Shown: positions 1-9,028 of the stretch, piece by piece
Numbering within the stretch: the stretch's first letter is position 1
Layout of the letters: every line of letters begins with the position of its first letter
Notes under the pieces: model-generated
What the model was told of the DNA's origin: nothing
Database searches by the model: none
Seen by the model: the letters and a program-made list of their open reading frames with translations, nothing else
Translations under genes and position numbers: made by a program
Assembly (NCBI GenBank): GCA_963714055.1
Contig: OY970227.1
Span: 248,001-312,000, forward strand
Length of the DNA: 64,000 bases
Origin: JACDBE01 sp963714055
GTDB taxonomy: Bacteria > Actinomycetota > Acidimicrobiia > Spongiisociales > UBA5794
Reading direction: 5' to 3'

Positions 1-33
1 TGGGTACAGTCATCGTCGGTCGATGACTGGAGT

Positions 34-891
34 GTGGTGCGCTGGCGGAAGCTCGAGGCGAGTGACAACGTCCAGGATCGCCGTGGCATGGGCGGGAAGG
101 CAGCCGCCGGCCTCGGCGGTGCCGGGCTGATCGGCGTCATCCTCGCCGTGGTGTTCAGCTTGCTGGGCGGGGGCGGCGCCGGAGGCCAGGTCGACGACCT
201 GCTCAACCAGGTGGCGCCCGCCGAAGACCCCTCGGGGAGCCAGCCGCCCGAGTTCGAGGGCGTCGACGAGTCCGAAGACTTCGTCCGGAGGGTCCTGGGG
301 AGCACCGAGACCACCTGGGAGGGGATCTTCAGCGGCTCGGGCCGCCAGTATCAGCCCGCCACGCTGGTGCTGTTCACCGGTGGCACCCAGTCGGCGTGCG
401 GCGGCGCCCAGTCGGCGATCGGCCCCCACTACTGCCCGGTCGACACGAGCGTGTACATCGACCTCGACTTCTTCGGAGAGATGCAGCAGCGGTTCGGCGC
501 CGGCGAGGCGGAGTTCGCCCAGGCGTACGTCATCGCTCACGAGATCGGCCACCACGTCCAGAACGAGCTCGGGATCATGTCGCAGGTGAGCCGGCTCCAA
601 CAGGAGGACCCGGAGAACGCCAACGAGCTGTCGGTCAAGCTCGAGCTGCAGGCCGACTGCCTCGCCGGGATCTGGGCGCACAACCTGTACCAGAGGGAGG
701 ACGTGCTCCAACAGGGCGACGTCCAGGCGGCGCTCGACGCCGCCGCCGCGGTGGGCGACGACAACATCCAACGGCAGACCACCGGCCAGGTCAGCCCCGA
801 GTCGTGGACCCACGGCTCGTCCGAACAGCGCATGGAGTGGTTCACCACCGGCTACGAGTCCGGCGACCCCAACCAGTGCAACACCTTCTGA
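34..891 (+). CDS. Neutral zinc metallopeptidase (YpfJ family), membrane anchored
   Basis: The protein has 285 residues. A short basic N-terminus is followed by a Gly/Ala/Val-rich membrane segment at about residues 24-48, so the catalytic part probably faces outward. The HEIGHH zinc-binding and catalytic motif lies near residue 169, and ELQAD (near 206) supplies the third ligand, the usual arrangement of the YpfJ/neutral zinc metallopeptidase family. Four Cys residues in the exported part could form disulfides. The start is GTG at 34; a second GTG follows directly and the true start could also lie left of the window. The substrate is unknown for the family. It converges on the acyl-CoA dehydrogenase gene and has no partner gene here. 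Confidence 0.88.
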   Translation: MVRWRKLEASDNVQDRRGMGGKAAAGLGGAGLIGVILAVVFSLLGGGGAGGQVDDLLNQVAPAEDPSGSQPPEFEGVDESEDFVRRVLGSTETTWEGIFSGSGRQYQPATLVLFTGGTQSACGGAQSAIGPHYCPVDTSVYIDLDFFGEMQQRFGAGEAEFAQAYVIAHEIGHHVQNELGIMSQVSRLQQEDPENANELSVKLELQADCLAGIWAHNLYQREDVLQQGDVQAALDAAAAVGDDNIQRQTTGQVSPESWTHGSSEQRMEWFTTGYESGDPNQCNTF

Positions 892-953
892 TGGTCCCTC
901 TCGGAGAGGAACCCCTCGTGGTCGCACGCCCGGCGCTCGGGCCCGTAGGCGCC

Positions 954-2142
954 CTACTCGAAGGCGCTGATCCCGGTGATCGCCTGGCCGAGCACCAGCG
1001 TGTGGATCTCGTTGGTGCCCTCGTAGGTGTACACCGACTCGAGGTTGTTCATGTGGCGGACCACCGGGTACTCGAGGGTGATGCCGTTGGCCCCGAGCAC
1101 CCCTCGGGCCTGGCGGGCGACATCGAGCGCCATCCGCACGTTGTCGAGCTTGCCGAAGTTGACGTGGGTCGGATCGAGGGTGCCGTCGTCCTTCTTGCGG
1201 CCGATGTGCAACGCCAGCAGCGTGCCCCGGTTCACCGCCACCATCATCTCCACCAACGTCCTCTGGATGAGCTGGAACGAGGCGATCGGCCTGCCGAACT
1301 GGTGCCGCTCCCCGGCGTATGCCAGCGCCGCCTCGTAGCACGCCCGGGCGGCGCCCACCGCACCGAAGAGGATCCCGAACCGCGCCTCGTTCAGGCAGGA
1401 GAGGGGGCCCTTGAGCCCGACCACATCGGGGAGCACGGCGTCGGCGGGCAGTCGCACGTCGTCGAGCACCAGCTCGGACGTCACCGAGGCCCGCAGCGAC
1501 AGCTTGCGGTGGATCAGGTTGGCGGTGAAGCCGGCGGTGTCGGCGGGGACGATGAAGCCTCGGATGCCGTCATCGGTTTGGGCCCACACGACCGCAACGT
1601 CGGCCAGGTTGCCGTTGGTGATCCACATCTTGGTCCCGTTGAGCACCCAGTCATCGCCATCGCGTCGTGCCGCCGTCCGCATGCTCCCCGGGTCCGACCC
1701 GGAATCGGGCTCGGTGAGGCCGAAACAGCCGATGGCCTCACCGGCGGCCATGGCGGGGAGCCATTGCTGCTTCTGCTCCTCCGACCCGAACCGCCAGATG
1801 GGGAACATCGCCAGCGACCCCTGGACCGAAACGAAGCTGCGCACTCCGCTGTCTCCCGCCTCCAGCTCGAGGCAGGCGAGCCCGTAGGCGACGGCGCTGG
1901 TCCCGGCACAGCCGTAGCCGTCGAGGTGCATCCCGAGCAGCCCCATGGCCGCCATCTCCTTGACCAGCTCCTTGGGGAACGTGCCCGCTTCGAACCACTC
2001 GGCGATGTCGGGGAGGACCCGGTCGGAGACGAACCGGCGCACGGTGTCCCGCAGCAACCGCTCCTCGTCGGACAGCAGGAGGTCGACCTGGAGGAAGTCG
2101 TGGGGATCGACCGTGCCTGGCCGGAGGGATGTCGGTGCTCAT
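954..2142 (-). CDS. Acyl-CoA dehydrogenase, glutaryl-CoA dehydrogenase-like (frame break near start)
   Basis: An FAD-dependent acyl-CoA dehydrogenase. SVQGSLAMFPI matches the substrate-binding Arg/Ser loop region of glutaryl-CoA dehydrogenase, TEPDSGSDP is the FAD-binding signature, and YEGTNEIHTLVLGQ near the C-terminus contains the catalytic Glu position of GCDH. The uninterrupted frame begins only at a TTG (2057), but homologous sequence (VDPHDFLQVDLLLSDEERLL) continues upstream of it in the same frame. The likely start is ATG at 2142, preceded by a GAGG box and reading in another frame. The 1189-bp span is one base more than a multiple of three, so one extra base probably lies between about 2117 and 2140. 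Expected role: glutaryl-CoA to crotonyl-CoA in lysine/tryptophan breakdown, although GCDH-like members also use other acyl-CoAs. Confidence 0.85.
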
Positions 2143-2240
2143 CGCGGGAACCTCGTTTGGCGATGGTGGGTGCGGACGCCGGGGCCCATTCTCCCACACC
2201 CGCCGCCGCCGGGCCTGCGGACGGTACCCTCGCCAACCCG

Positions 2241-3246
2241 ATGACCACCGGCCAACCGCGCATCGAACTGGCTCGTCTCCCCACCCCCCTGGAGCGGCTC
2301 GACCGTCTGTCGAGGGCATGGGGTGGCCCGACCCTCTGGGTGAAGCGCGACGACCTGACCGGGTTCGGGCTGTCGGGCAACAAGGTGCGCAAGCTGGAGT
2401 ACCACCTCGCCGCCGCCGGCGACGCCGGTGCCGACACGGTGATCACCTGCGGCGCCGCCCAGTCGAACCACTGCCGCACCACGGCGATCGCCTGCGCCCG
2501 GCTCGGGATGCGGGCGGTGCTGCTGCTCCGAACCCCGGACGGCCTCGACCCGGGCACGCCTGCCGGCAACCATCTGCTCGACGTCCTGGCCGGGGCCGAC
2601 TGCCGCTACGTGACCCCGGTCGGCTATCGGCACCGTGACGAGATCATGGACGCCCTGGCTGCTGAGGTCGGCGCCGCCGGCGGCCGGCCGTGGGTGATCC
2701 CGGAGGGCGCTTCGGACGCCGTCGGCATGTGGGGGTTCGTGACGGCGATGGAAGAGCTGGCCGCCCAACTCGACGAGACGCTCCCGGGGATACCGGTCAC
2801 CGTGTGGCACGCCGCCTCGTCGGGGGCGACCACGGCCGGATTGGGGTGGGCGGTCGACGGTGGCACCCTCCACCACCGCCTGGTGGCGTGCTCGGTGGGC
2901 GACACGATCGGCGACCTGCAACGGCGGGTCGATGGCATCTGGGCCGAGGCGGCGGGTTCCACCGGTGCCCCCCTCCCCCGTCCTGCCATGGAGCTGGTCG
3001 ACGACCACGTCGGTCTCGGCTACAGCCAGTGCACGCATCGAAGAGTGGGAGACCCAGCTCGAGGTGACCCGCCTCACCGGGCTCGTCCTCGACCCCACCT
3101 ACACCGGCAAGGCGATCCACGGCCTCCGGGTCGACATCGCCGCCGGCCGGTTCGGCCCGGGCGACCACGTCGTGTTCTGGCACACCGGCGGCGGTTTCGC
3201 CCCGTTCGCTGCGGAGATCCCGTTGGCGGTGCTCGACCGGCGCTGA
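2241..3246 (+). CDS. PLP-dependent D-cysteine desulfhydrase / ACC deaminase family (frameshifted)
   Basis: This is a fold-type II PLP enzyme. KRDDLTGFGLSGNKVRKLEY near residue 35 contains the PLP lysine (SGNKVRK), and CGAAQSNHCR is the family Gly/Ser-rich substrate loop. The first frame runs to about 3030. The next frame then carries the conserved tail TGLVLDPTYTGKAIHGL and HTGG near the end. The 1006-bp span is one base over a multiple of three, so a single extra base in about 3021-3037 explains the break. The expected reaction is D-cysteine to pyruvate, H2S and ammonia, or a related beta/alpha-elimination. A TACCCT box 10 nt upstream of the ATG could be the -10, giving a very short leader. 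The gene is divergent from the acyl-CoA dehydrogenase gene. Confidence 0.82.
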
Positions 3247-3285
3247 GGCGTGCCGGCACGCTCCGTGGCCGCCCGGCCGTCACCG

Positions 3286-4028
3286 TCAACCGAAACGCTG
3301 CGCCACCAGCTCCGGGGCGTCGTCGAACAGGCCCAGCTGCGGATCGGGACGGTGGAACCTCGGGCATCCCGGTCCACGGCAGCGAGTCCATGAACACCCA
3401 GCTCCGGCGGTGGATGGCCGACGGTCCCACGTACTGCAGCGCCGCCTTGTGGCGGGGGCCCGGGTACCCCTTGTTGTGCTCGAAGCACCACAGGGGGTAG
3501 TGCTCGGCCTCGGCCCGCATGATCCGGTCCCGGGTCACCTTGGCCAGGATCGACGCCGCCGAGATCGACAGGCAGGTGGCGTCGCCTCTGACGATGCGGT
3601 CGGTGCGGGCGGCGTCGACAACCGAGACGAAGTCCCACTTCCCGTCGACCAGCACCTGGTCGGGCACCACCCCGAGCTGCTCGAGGGCACGGGCGGCGGC
3701 GAGCCGTTGGGCGTCGGACATACCCAACTCGTCGCATTCGGCCGCGGTGGCGTGGCCGACCCCCCAGGCCACGCACCAGCCGGCGATGCGGTCGAACAGC
3801 GCCTCGCGCTCCGCCTCGGTGAGCATCTTGGAGTCGCGGATCTTGTAGACGCGGCGATCGGAGGGCACCACGGCGGCGCCGACCGTCAGCGGCCCGGCCC
3901 AGGCGCCCCGTCCCGACCTCGTCGACCCCGACCACCACCGACCGGCCCGCCTCCCAGTGGCTCCGCTCCACGCTCAACCCGGGTGCCCGGCGAACCAGGG
4001 AGGGTCGAAGCCTTGGGGCGGTGGTCAC
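3286..4028 (-). CDS. rnhB: Ribonuclease HII (two frame breaks)
   Basis: Cuts RNA in RNA-DNA hybrids, for example misincorporated ribonucleotides. The N-terminal active-site block VVVGVDEVG, the YKIRDSKML block, the D in VLVDGKWDF and the CLSISAASILAKVTRD block are all recognisable, but three frames are needed to read them. One extra C lies in the CCCC at 3906-3909; removing it restores GAWAGPLTVGAAVVP. One extra base lies near 3358-3361; removing it gives the tail FHRPDPQLGLFDDAPELVAQ. The 743-bp span is two over a multiple of three, which agrees. The GTG start overlaps the TGA of the upstream hydrolase (GTGA), so the two are translationally coupled. Confidence 0.85.
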
Positions 4029-4859
4029 CGGCGGCGATCCCCGAGGCGATCGTCGAGCCAGGCGGCCGACGAAGGTGAGGATCTCCCGCTGCTCCGGCTC
4101 GTTGTGCATCTCGTGGCGCAGCCCCGGCCACACCCGACGCTCCACCTCGGGCACTGCGGCCAGCGGCGCGGACACGCCGACCGGCACGATGCTGTCGTCG
4201 CCACCGTGGATAACCAGGGTCGGCGTGCCGATGGCGGCGAGGTTTGCGGAGGCGCGGGTCATCGCGTCGAACAGTGCCTTGCCGAACCGGGTCGTTGCCT
4301 TCACCGACACCAGCGGGTCGGCGAAGTACGCCTCGCCGACCGCGGCGTCGCGCGCCAGTTGCTCGCCCTTCAGGCCCGTTCCCATCCGGATGCCCGGGGT
4401 CGCCCTGCCCAAGACGGCGGCGGCGATCCGGAGCGGAGGGGAGACGTCGGCGCCGATGGCCGGGGCGGAGAGCACGTAGCAGTCGGCTTGGGGGTGATCG
4501 CTCTCCGCATAGAGCACGGTCACCAGGCCGCCCATCGAGTGCCCGTAGACGACCAGCGGGAGGTCGTCGTCACGAACCTCGGCGACGATCTCGGCCAGGT
4601 CGCCGACGTAGTCGTCGAAGCCGGCGACGTCGAGCCTCGGCCCGTCCGACACCCCGTGCCCGCGGAGGTCGAAGGCGTGCACGTCGTAGCCGGCGGCGGC
4701 GAAGAACTCACCGACATGGTCCCAACGTCCGCAGTGCTCGGCCATCCCGTGCACGATGAGCATCGTGGCGGTGGCCGGCTCTGACGGCGCCCAGTGCCAG
4801 GTGACCAGGTCGAGGCCGTCACGGGTGCGATATGCGCTGCTGTCCACGGGGCTCCTCAC
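4025..4859 (-). CDS. Alpha/beta hydrolase, monoacylglycerol lipase-like (one frame break)
   Basis: A serine hydrolase of the monoglyceride lipase/lysophospholipase type. VHGMAEHCGRW is the oxyanion-hole HG region, GHSMGG the nucleophile elbow, and a GGDDSIVP acid region and GLRHEMHNE histidine region follow in order. Near the end, a one-base shift at about 4061-4067 changes the readable tail to AWLDDRLGDRRR followed by TGA at 4025-4027. The 835-bp span is one base over a multiple of three, so I call one extra base. The GTG start (4859) overlaps the stop of the ROK kinase gene upstream, and its own stop overlaps the rnhB start. The lipid substrate cannot be read from sequence. Confidence 0.83.
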
Positions 4860-5590
4860 GGGACGACCGCTGCTGCGGCGCCGACGATACCGGCGTTGTT
4901 GAGCAGCTCGGCAGCGACCACCTCACAGCCGACGTCGAAGAAGCCGGCGAAGTCCTCGAACCGCTTGCAGATCCCACCCCCGACGATGAGGCGGCTCGGT
5001 GTGAACACGCGGTGGATGCGATGGAGCAGCCGGTTCACCCGCGGGGCCCACTCCTCGATCGCCAGCCCTCGATCCTCGACCAGGCGGGCGGCCGTGGTGG
5101 CCTCGGCGATGTCGCCGTCGAACTCCATGTGGCCCAGTTCGACGTTGGGCACCAGCGTGCCGTCGACGAAGACGGCGCTGCCCACTCCGGTGCCGAAGGT
5201 GAGGAGGATGACCACCCCGGGAACGCCGCGGCCCGCCCCGTAGCGCACCTCGGCCAGACCGGCGGCGTCGGCGTCGTTGAGCACCGCCACCCGGGCACCG
5301 ATGCGCCGCTCGAGCTCGTCCCGCACCTTGGTGTCGACCCAGGATGGGTCGATGTTGGCCGCCGTCCTCGCCACCCCGTCGATCACGACGGCAGGCACCG
5401 CCACCCCAACGTCACCCTCCCATCCATGCGCCTCGAGCACCTGCTGGATGGTGTCGTACACGGCGTCGGGCGTTGCCGGGCGGGGCGTGGCGACGCGGAC
5501 CCGTTTTCCGGTCAGCTGCCCGTCGATGACGTCCACCGGGGCGCCCTTGACCCCCGAGCCCCCCACATCCACACCGAACTGAACCTGCAT
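4856..5590 (-). CDS. ppgK: ROK-family sugar kinase, polyphosphate glucokinase-like
   Basis: 244 residues, the length typical of actinobacterial polyphosphate glucokinases. FGVDVGGSGVKGAPVD at the N-terminus is the phosphate-1 loop, LLTFGTGVGSAVFVDG the phosphate-2 loop, NVELGHME the catalytic/metal region, and IVGGGI the adenosine-type motif. It would phosphorylate glucose, with polyphosphate and/or ATP as donor; sequence alone does not settle the donor. It heads a leftward coupled unit with the alpha/beta hydrolase and rnhB, with GTGA overlaps at both joins. The 120 bp upstream (5591-5713) hold no gene. Confidence 0.82.
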   Translation of the reverse strand: MQVQFGVDVGGSGVKGAPVDVIDGQLTGKRVRVATPRPATPDAVYDTIQQVLEAHGWEGDVGVAVPAVVIDGVARTAANIDPSWVDTKVRDELERRIGARVAVLNDADAAGLAEVRYGAGRGVPGVVILLTFGTGVGSAVFVDGTLVPNVELGHMEFDGDIAEATTAARLVEDRGLAIEEWAPRVNRLLHRIHRVFTPSRLIVGGGICKRFEDFAGFFDVGCEVVAAELLNNAGIVGAAAAVVP

Positions 5591-5713
5591 GACGCCCTTC
5601 GCCCACCCGGCGGCCGATGAACCGAGAGGCTACACGTCGCCGCCGCCGGGGACGGGACGCCGGATCGTCCTCCGGTATTCGGGTGGCACCTCCTGCCGCG
5701 ATGGGCAGGGACG

Positions 5714-6763
5714 TCAGCTCCGGGGTATGAAGGGCGGGTCCACCCGCCGGCCGGGCAGCTCGGTCCCCCGGACATCGACCGCCACCTCGGTGGCATCGGT
5801 GGGTGGGGTCACATAGCCCATCCCGATGCCGCGCTCCAGCACAGGGCTGAAGTTGCCGCTGGCGACACTGCCAGTGCTCTCGCCGACGCGCAGGCGAGCG
5901 CCGTGCCGGGGAACCCGGCGGTCGTCGAGGGCGAAACCGACCAGCTGTCTGGTGATGCCGGCATCGCGCTGTCGCTCCAGTGCGGCGCGGCCCACGAAGT
6001 CGTGGTCCCAGTCCACCACCCATCCCAGGCCGGCCTCCAGGGGGGTGGTTTCGGCGTCGAGGTCCTGTCCCCAGAGGGCATATCCCATCTCGAGGCGGAG
6101 CGTGTCGCGGGCACCCAGCCCGCACGGGGTCGCCCCGGCTTCGATCAGCCGGCGGTACAGGCGCTCACCGGATTCGACGGGTACGGCGATCTCGGCGCCG
6201 CGCTCCCCGGTGTAGCCGGTCCCCGCCATCCAGCACGGACCGCCGGCGAACTCGGTCGAGGTGACCCGGAACCGCTTCGGGGCCTCACCGATCACCGCCT
6301 CGATCAAGCCGGCCGATTCCGGTCCCTGCACCGCCAGCAGCACGGTGTCGTCCCGGACCGGAGCCACCTCCACGTCGGTCGGTGCCACCTCGGTGAAGCG
6401 CGCCACGATGCCGTCGAAGTTGGCGCCGTTGGGCAGCACCCAGAGCGACTCGTCCGCCAGCCACCACACGATCAGGTCGTCGAGGACGCCGCCGCCGTCG
6501 TTGAGCGCCATCGTGTACTGGGCCCGCCCCGGCCCGATCGAGGTGACGTCGTTGCACAGTTGGTGGCGGAGGACCTCCACGCACCCCGGGCCCTCGACTG
6601 AGAACCGACCGAGGTGGGAGACGTCGAACACGCCGACGTGGCGGCGCACCGCCATGTGCTCGGCGAGCACCCCCTCGAACTGGAGCGGCATGTGCCAGCC
6701 GGCGAAATCGGTGAACTTCGCCCCGAGTGCCTGGTGTGCCGCGGTGAGCGGAGACTCGGGCAC
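5714..6763 (-). CDS. gcvT: Aminomethyltransferase, glycine cleavage system T protein
   Basis: The T protein transfers the methylene group from aminomethyl-lipoyl-H protein to tetrahydrofolate. At 349 residues it is near the usual length. GWHMPLQFEG at the start, the GVFDVSHLGRF block, TGYTGERGAEI and LGARDTLRLEMGY are all family hallmarks of the folate-binding core. The H protein gene is on the same strand about 4.6 kb upstream (11329-11709). No P protein lies in the window, so the system is split. The ATG sits 6 bp from the end of the upstream nuclease-like gene, leaving no room for a glycine riboswitch directly before it. Confidence 0.92.
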   Translation of the reverse strand: MPESPLTAAHQALGAKFTDFAGWHMPLQFEGVLAEHMAVRRHVGVFDVSHLGRFSVEGPGCVEVLRHQLCNDVTSIGPGRAQYTMALNDGGGVLDDLIVWWLADESLWVLPNGANFDGIVARFTEVAPTDVEVAPVRDDTVLLAVQGPESAGLIEAVIGEAPKRFRVTSTEFAGGPCWMAGTGYTGERGAEIAVPVESGERLYRRLIEAGATPCGLGARDTLRLEMGYALWGQDLDAETTPLEAGLGWVVDWDHDFVGRAALERQRDAGITRQLVGFALDDRRVPRHGARLRVGESTGSVASGNFSPVLERGIGMGYVTPPTDATEVAVDVRGTELPGRRVDPPFIPRS

Positions 6764-6769
6764 CTCCGG

Positions 6770-7222
6770 TCAGGAGACCGCGCTGTCCGGCGATGCCGAG
6801 TCGGCGCCGAGCTCGACCACCTGCAGCGGCCCGGGGATGCGCGACGGCGCCGGGGGGAGCTCCTGGTCGGCGATGTCGTCCAGCTCGTACTTCACCACGA
6901 GGTTGAGGTAGTCCCGCTGGTAGAAGACCTTGCAACGGATCTGCGGGTACAGCTCGTGCAACCGCTTGACCTTGCGGTTCTTCTTGGTGACCAGCTTCTG
7001 GTTCATCGTGGTGATCTCGATGTAGCGGTCCTCGTCGGGCAGGTAGAAGTCGGGTCTGAAGAACTTGGTCGGCGTGCCGTCCGCATCGAAGTCGATGGCG
7101 AATTCGTGCGGCTCGTACTCCCACTCGATGTCGTAGAAGTCGAGCAGCCGGGCGAACTGGCGCTCCGCCTCGTGGGCGAACTCGACCAGGTCGGCCGGGG
7201 ACTGGTCGAACTCGTCGGGCAT
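6770..7222 (-). CDS. Conserved hypothetical protein, possible PD-(D/E)XK nuclease fold
   Basis: 150 residues with no family I can name. The middle reads EYEPHEF, then FRPDFYLPDEDRYIEIT, then a very basic stretch (KLVTKKNRKVKRLHEL). The order Glu, then PDFYLP...(Y)IEI with a following basic helix, resembles the metal-binding core of PD-(D/E)XK endonucleases, with D in PDF and E in IEI as candidate ligands. That fold call is inference. It lies between a MerR regulator (4-bp gap) and gcvT, so it is probably co-transcribed with both. The C-terminal 35 residues are Pro/Ser-rich and probably disordered. Confidence 0.6.
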   Translation of the reverse strand: MPDEFDQSPADLVEFAHEAERQFARLLDFYDIEWEYEPHEFAIDFDADGTPTKFFRPDFYLPDEDRYIEITTMNQKLVTKKNRKVKRLHELYPQIRCKVFYQRDYLNLVVKYELDDIADQELPPAPSRIPGPLQVVELGADSASPDSAVS

Positions 7223-7226
7223 CCCC

Positions 7227-7754
7227 TCAGGTGCCGATCGCCTCGGCGGTGCCGGCGACCTCGTCGGGGGGTGGGAACAGCATGTGGAGCTGTCCCTCGA
7301 GCTCTTCTTGCACCGGTCCGACCGCGATGCCGAACACGCCCTGGCCGCGACGGAACACGTCGACGACCTCTTCGGCGCTGTGGGCCGCGTAGATCGTGAT
7401 GCCGTCGGACAGCAGGGTGACGTCGGTGAGCGGCGTCTCCGATCGGAGCTGATCGCGGAGGATTTCGATGGCGGTGCGGATCTTCTGCAGGCTCATGCCG
7501 GCGTCGAGCAGTCGCTTCACCACCTTGAGTTGGACGAGGTCGGTGAACGAGTACAGCCGCTGCGACCCGGAGCCCTGGGCGCTCTGGATCGAGGGCCGGA
7601 TGAGGCCGGTCCTCGCCCAATAGTCGAGCTGGCGGTAGCTGATGCCGACGGCGGCGCATACCTGGGGGGCACGGAAGCCCATCGGGACGCCGTCGAGGTG
7701 TTCGGCAACCCCGCCGCGGGCGTGTTCACCACTCCCCAGCATCTGGTTGGCCAC
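7227..7754 (-). CDS. MerR-family transcriptional regulator (Rv1830-like)
   Basis: 175 residues. The winged-helix part begins near residue 25: GFRAPQVCAAVGISYRQLDY carries the helix-turn-helix, followed by WARTGLIRPS and LYSFTDLVQLKVVKRLL. There is no Cys-based metal site, and the C-terminal half is a small unknown sensing domain. The GTG start has an AGGAGG box 8 nt upstream. The gene has its own promoter region with a 14-bp palindrome, and it follows the bifunctional-nuclease gene as its Mycobacterium counterpart does. Autoregulation is inferred, not shown. Confidence 0.85.
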   Translation of the reverse strand: MANQMLGSGEHARGGVAEHLDGVPMGFRAPQVCAAVGISYRQLDYWARTGLIRPSIQSAQGSGSQRLYSFTDLVQLKVVKRLLDAGMSLQKIRTAIEILRDQLRSETPLTDVTLLSDGITIYAAHSAEEVVDVFRRGQGVFGIAVGPVQEELEGQLHMLFPPPDEVAGTAEAIGT

Positions 7755-7782
7755 GAGGCGCCTCCTCCTGTCGCGCGACAGC

Positions 7783-7796
7783 TTACACGACTGTAA
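7783..7796 (-). promoter_or_regulatory. Palindromic operator overlapping the MerR gene promoter
   Basis: The sequence TTACAcgacTGTAA is an inverted repeat with perfect 5-bp arms. On the coding strand a TAAGCT hexamer that could serve as -10 overlaps its right arm, so a protein bound here would contact the promoter core, as MerR dimers do. The likely ligand is the MerR protein encoded immediately downstream; this is inference. Confidence 0.5.
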
Positions 7797-7924
7797 TTCC
7801 GCCGTCCGAACTACCCGGGTGAAGTTACCGGCCGCCCCGGCGAGTTGTCAACAACCCCTGTGGATATGACAGGTTCTTCTCGCGGTGCGGTTCGGAACGA
7901 GACCCGATCGCCTCGTGAGTTGGC

Positions 7925-8446
7925 TCAGCCCCTGCTGCCGGGGTCGAAGTCCTCGGGCTGGACGTCGGCGAGGAACTCGCGGAAGCGCTCGATGTCGTCC
8001 TCGCCCAACACGTCGTCGTCCTCACCGAGCACCGAATCCTGGATCTCGACGCCGACCTCGTCGAGCACGGCCCGGGAGGCGAACAACGGGGTGGCGGTGC
8101 GGGCGGCGAGCGCCACCGCGTCCGACGGCCGGGCGGAGAGGTGGACCTCGTCGCCGTTGCGGCGCATCACCAGGTCGGCGAAGTAGGTGCCGCCGGCCAG
8201 CTCGGTCACGACCACCCGGTCGACGGAAGCCCCGAGTGCCTCCACCACCAGCTTGAGGAGATCGTGGGTCATCGGCCGCTCCGGCTCGACGCCTTCGAGT
8301 GCCAGGGCGATGGCGGAGGCTTCGTTGCTGCCGATCCAGATGGGGAGGTACCGCGGTCCGGACTGCTCGCGCAACAGCAGGATCGGGGTCTGCGAGGGAA
8401 GCTCCAGCCGGACCCCGATCAACTCCATCGGAACCGGATCGTCCAT
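7925..8446 (-). CDS. Bifunctional nuclease family protein (DUF151)
   Basis: 173 residues. MELIGVRLELPSQTPILLL, then YLPIWIGSNEASAIALALEG and RPSDAVALAAR are the hallmark blocks of the bifunctional nuclease (BFN/DUF151) family; plant members were reported to have both RNase and DNase activity. The C-terminus is very acidic (VLGEDDDVLGEDDIERF). It is 12 bp downstream of hpt on the same strand and belongs to the garA-ftsR unit, the arrangement also known from Mycobacterium. Its role in the cell is not established. Confidence 0.88.
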   Translation of the reverse strand: MDDPVPMELIGVRLELPSQTPILLLREQSGPRYLPIWIGSNEASAIALALEGVEPERPMTHDLLKLVVEALGASVDRVVVTELAGGTYFADLVMRRNGDEVHLSARPSDAVALAARTATPLFASRAVLDEVGVEIQDSVLGEDDDVLGEDDIERFREFLADVQPEDFDPGSRG

Positions 8447-8458
8447 GAGTCCACCCTA

Positions 8459-9028
8459 TCACCGTCTCCGGTATGCGATCCCGGCAAACGAGTCGGGGTC
8501 CCGGGACAGCGCCGGCAGGTCCATCACCGCCCACAGTGAGCGCACGTTGCGGTACCGCCCCTCCCAGTCGAGCCCGTACCCGAGCAGGAACTCGTCGCCG
8601 ACCTCGAAGCCCCGGTACTCGAGGTCGACGCTCACGATGCGACGCGACGCCTTGTCGATCAGGGCCGCAGTGGCCAGGCTGGCCACTCCGCGCGCCTCGA
8701 GCAGCCGGCGGAGCGTGGTGAGCGTGAGGCCGGTGTCGACGATGTCCTCCACCACGATGACATGCCGCCCCTCGAGCGAGACCTCGGTGTCCATGGCGAT
8801 CCCCACCCTCCCCTGGCCGCCGAACCGGGTCAGCGACAGGAAGTCCACCTCGGCGGGCACCGTGACGTGGCGGATCAGATCGGCGGTGAAGATCACAGAC
8901 CCCTGCAGCACACCGACCAGCACCGGGTCGAGGCCCGCGTAGTCGACGGAGATCCGCTCCCCCAGCCGGGCCACCCGCTCGGCGAGGCGGTCCTCATCGA
9001 CCACCTCGACGAACCCGTCGACGCTCAT
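8459..9028 (-). CDS. hpt: Hypoxanthine phosphoribosyltransferase
   Basis: Salvages hypoxanthine or guanine with PRPP to IMP or GMP. VVEDIVDTGLTL is the PRPP-binding loop, LVGVLQGSVIFTADLIR the N-terminal phosphate-binding region, and VGDEFLLGYGLDW the C-terminal base-binding block. At 189 residues the length is normal. The ATG overlaps the stop of the upstream carboxypeptidase gene (ATGA). In many Actinobacteria hpt sits near tilS/ftsH instead; here it has joined the ftsR unit. Confidence 0.93.
   Translation of the reverse strand: MSVDGFVEVVDEDRLAERVARLGERISVDYAGLDPVLVGVLQGSVIFTADLIRHVTVPAEVDFLSLTRFGGQGRVGIAMDTEVSLEGRHVIVVEDIVDTGLTLTTLRRLLEARGVASLATAALIDKASRRIVSVDLEYRGFEVGDEFLLGYGLDWEGRYRNVRSLWAVMDLPALSRDPDSFAGIAYRRR

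Noticed and set aside
396..3500. A very long rightward frame of about 1030 codons
   Set aside because: Only its part from 2241 on encodes a recognisable protein. The rest is the antisense or other-frame reading of the metallopeptidase and the acyl-CoA dehydrogenase.
6764..6769. A glycine riboswitch before gcvT
   Set aside because: Only 6 bp separate gcvT from the upstream gene, and I see no paired aptamer-like sequence there.
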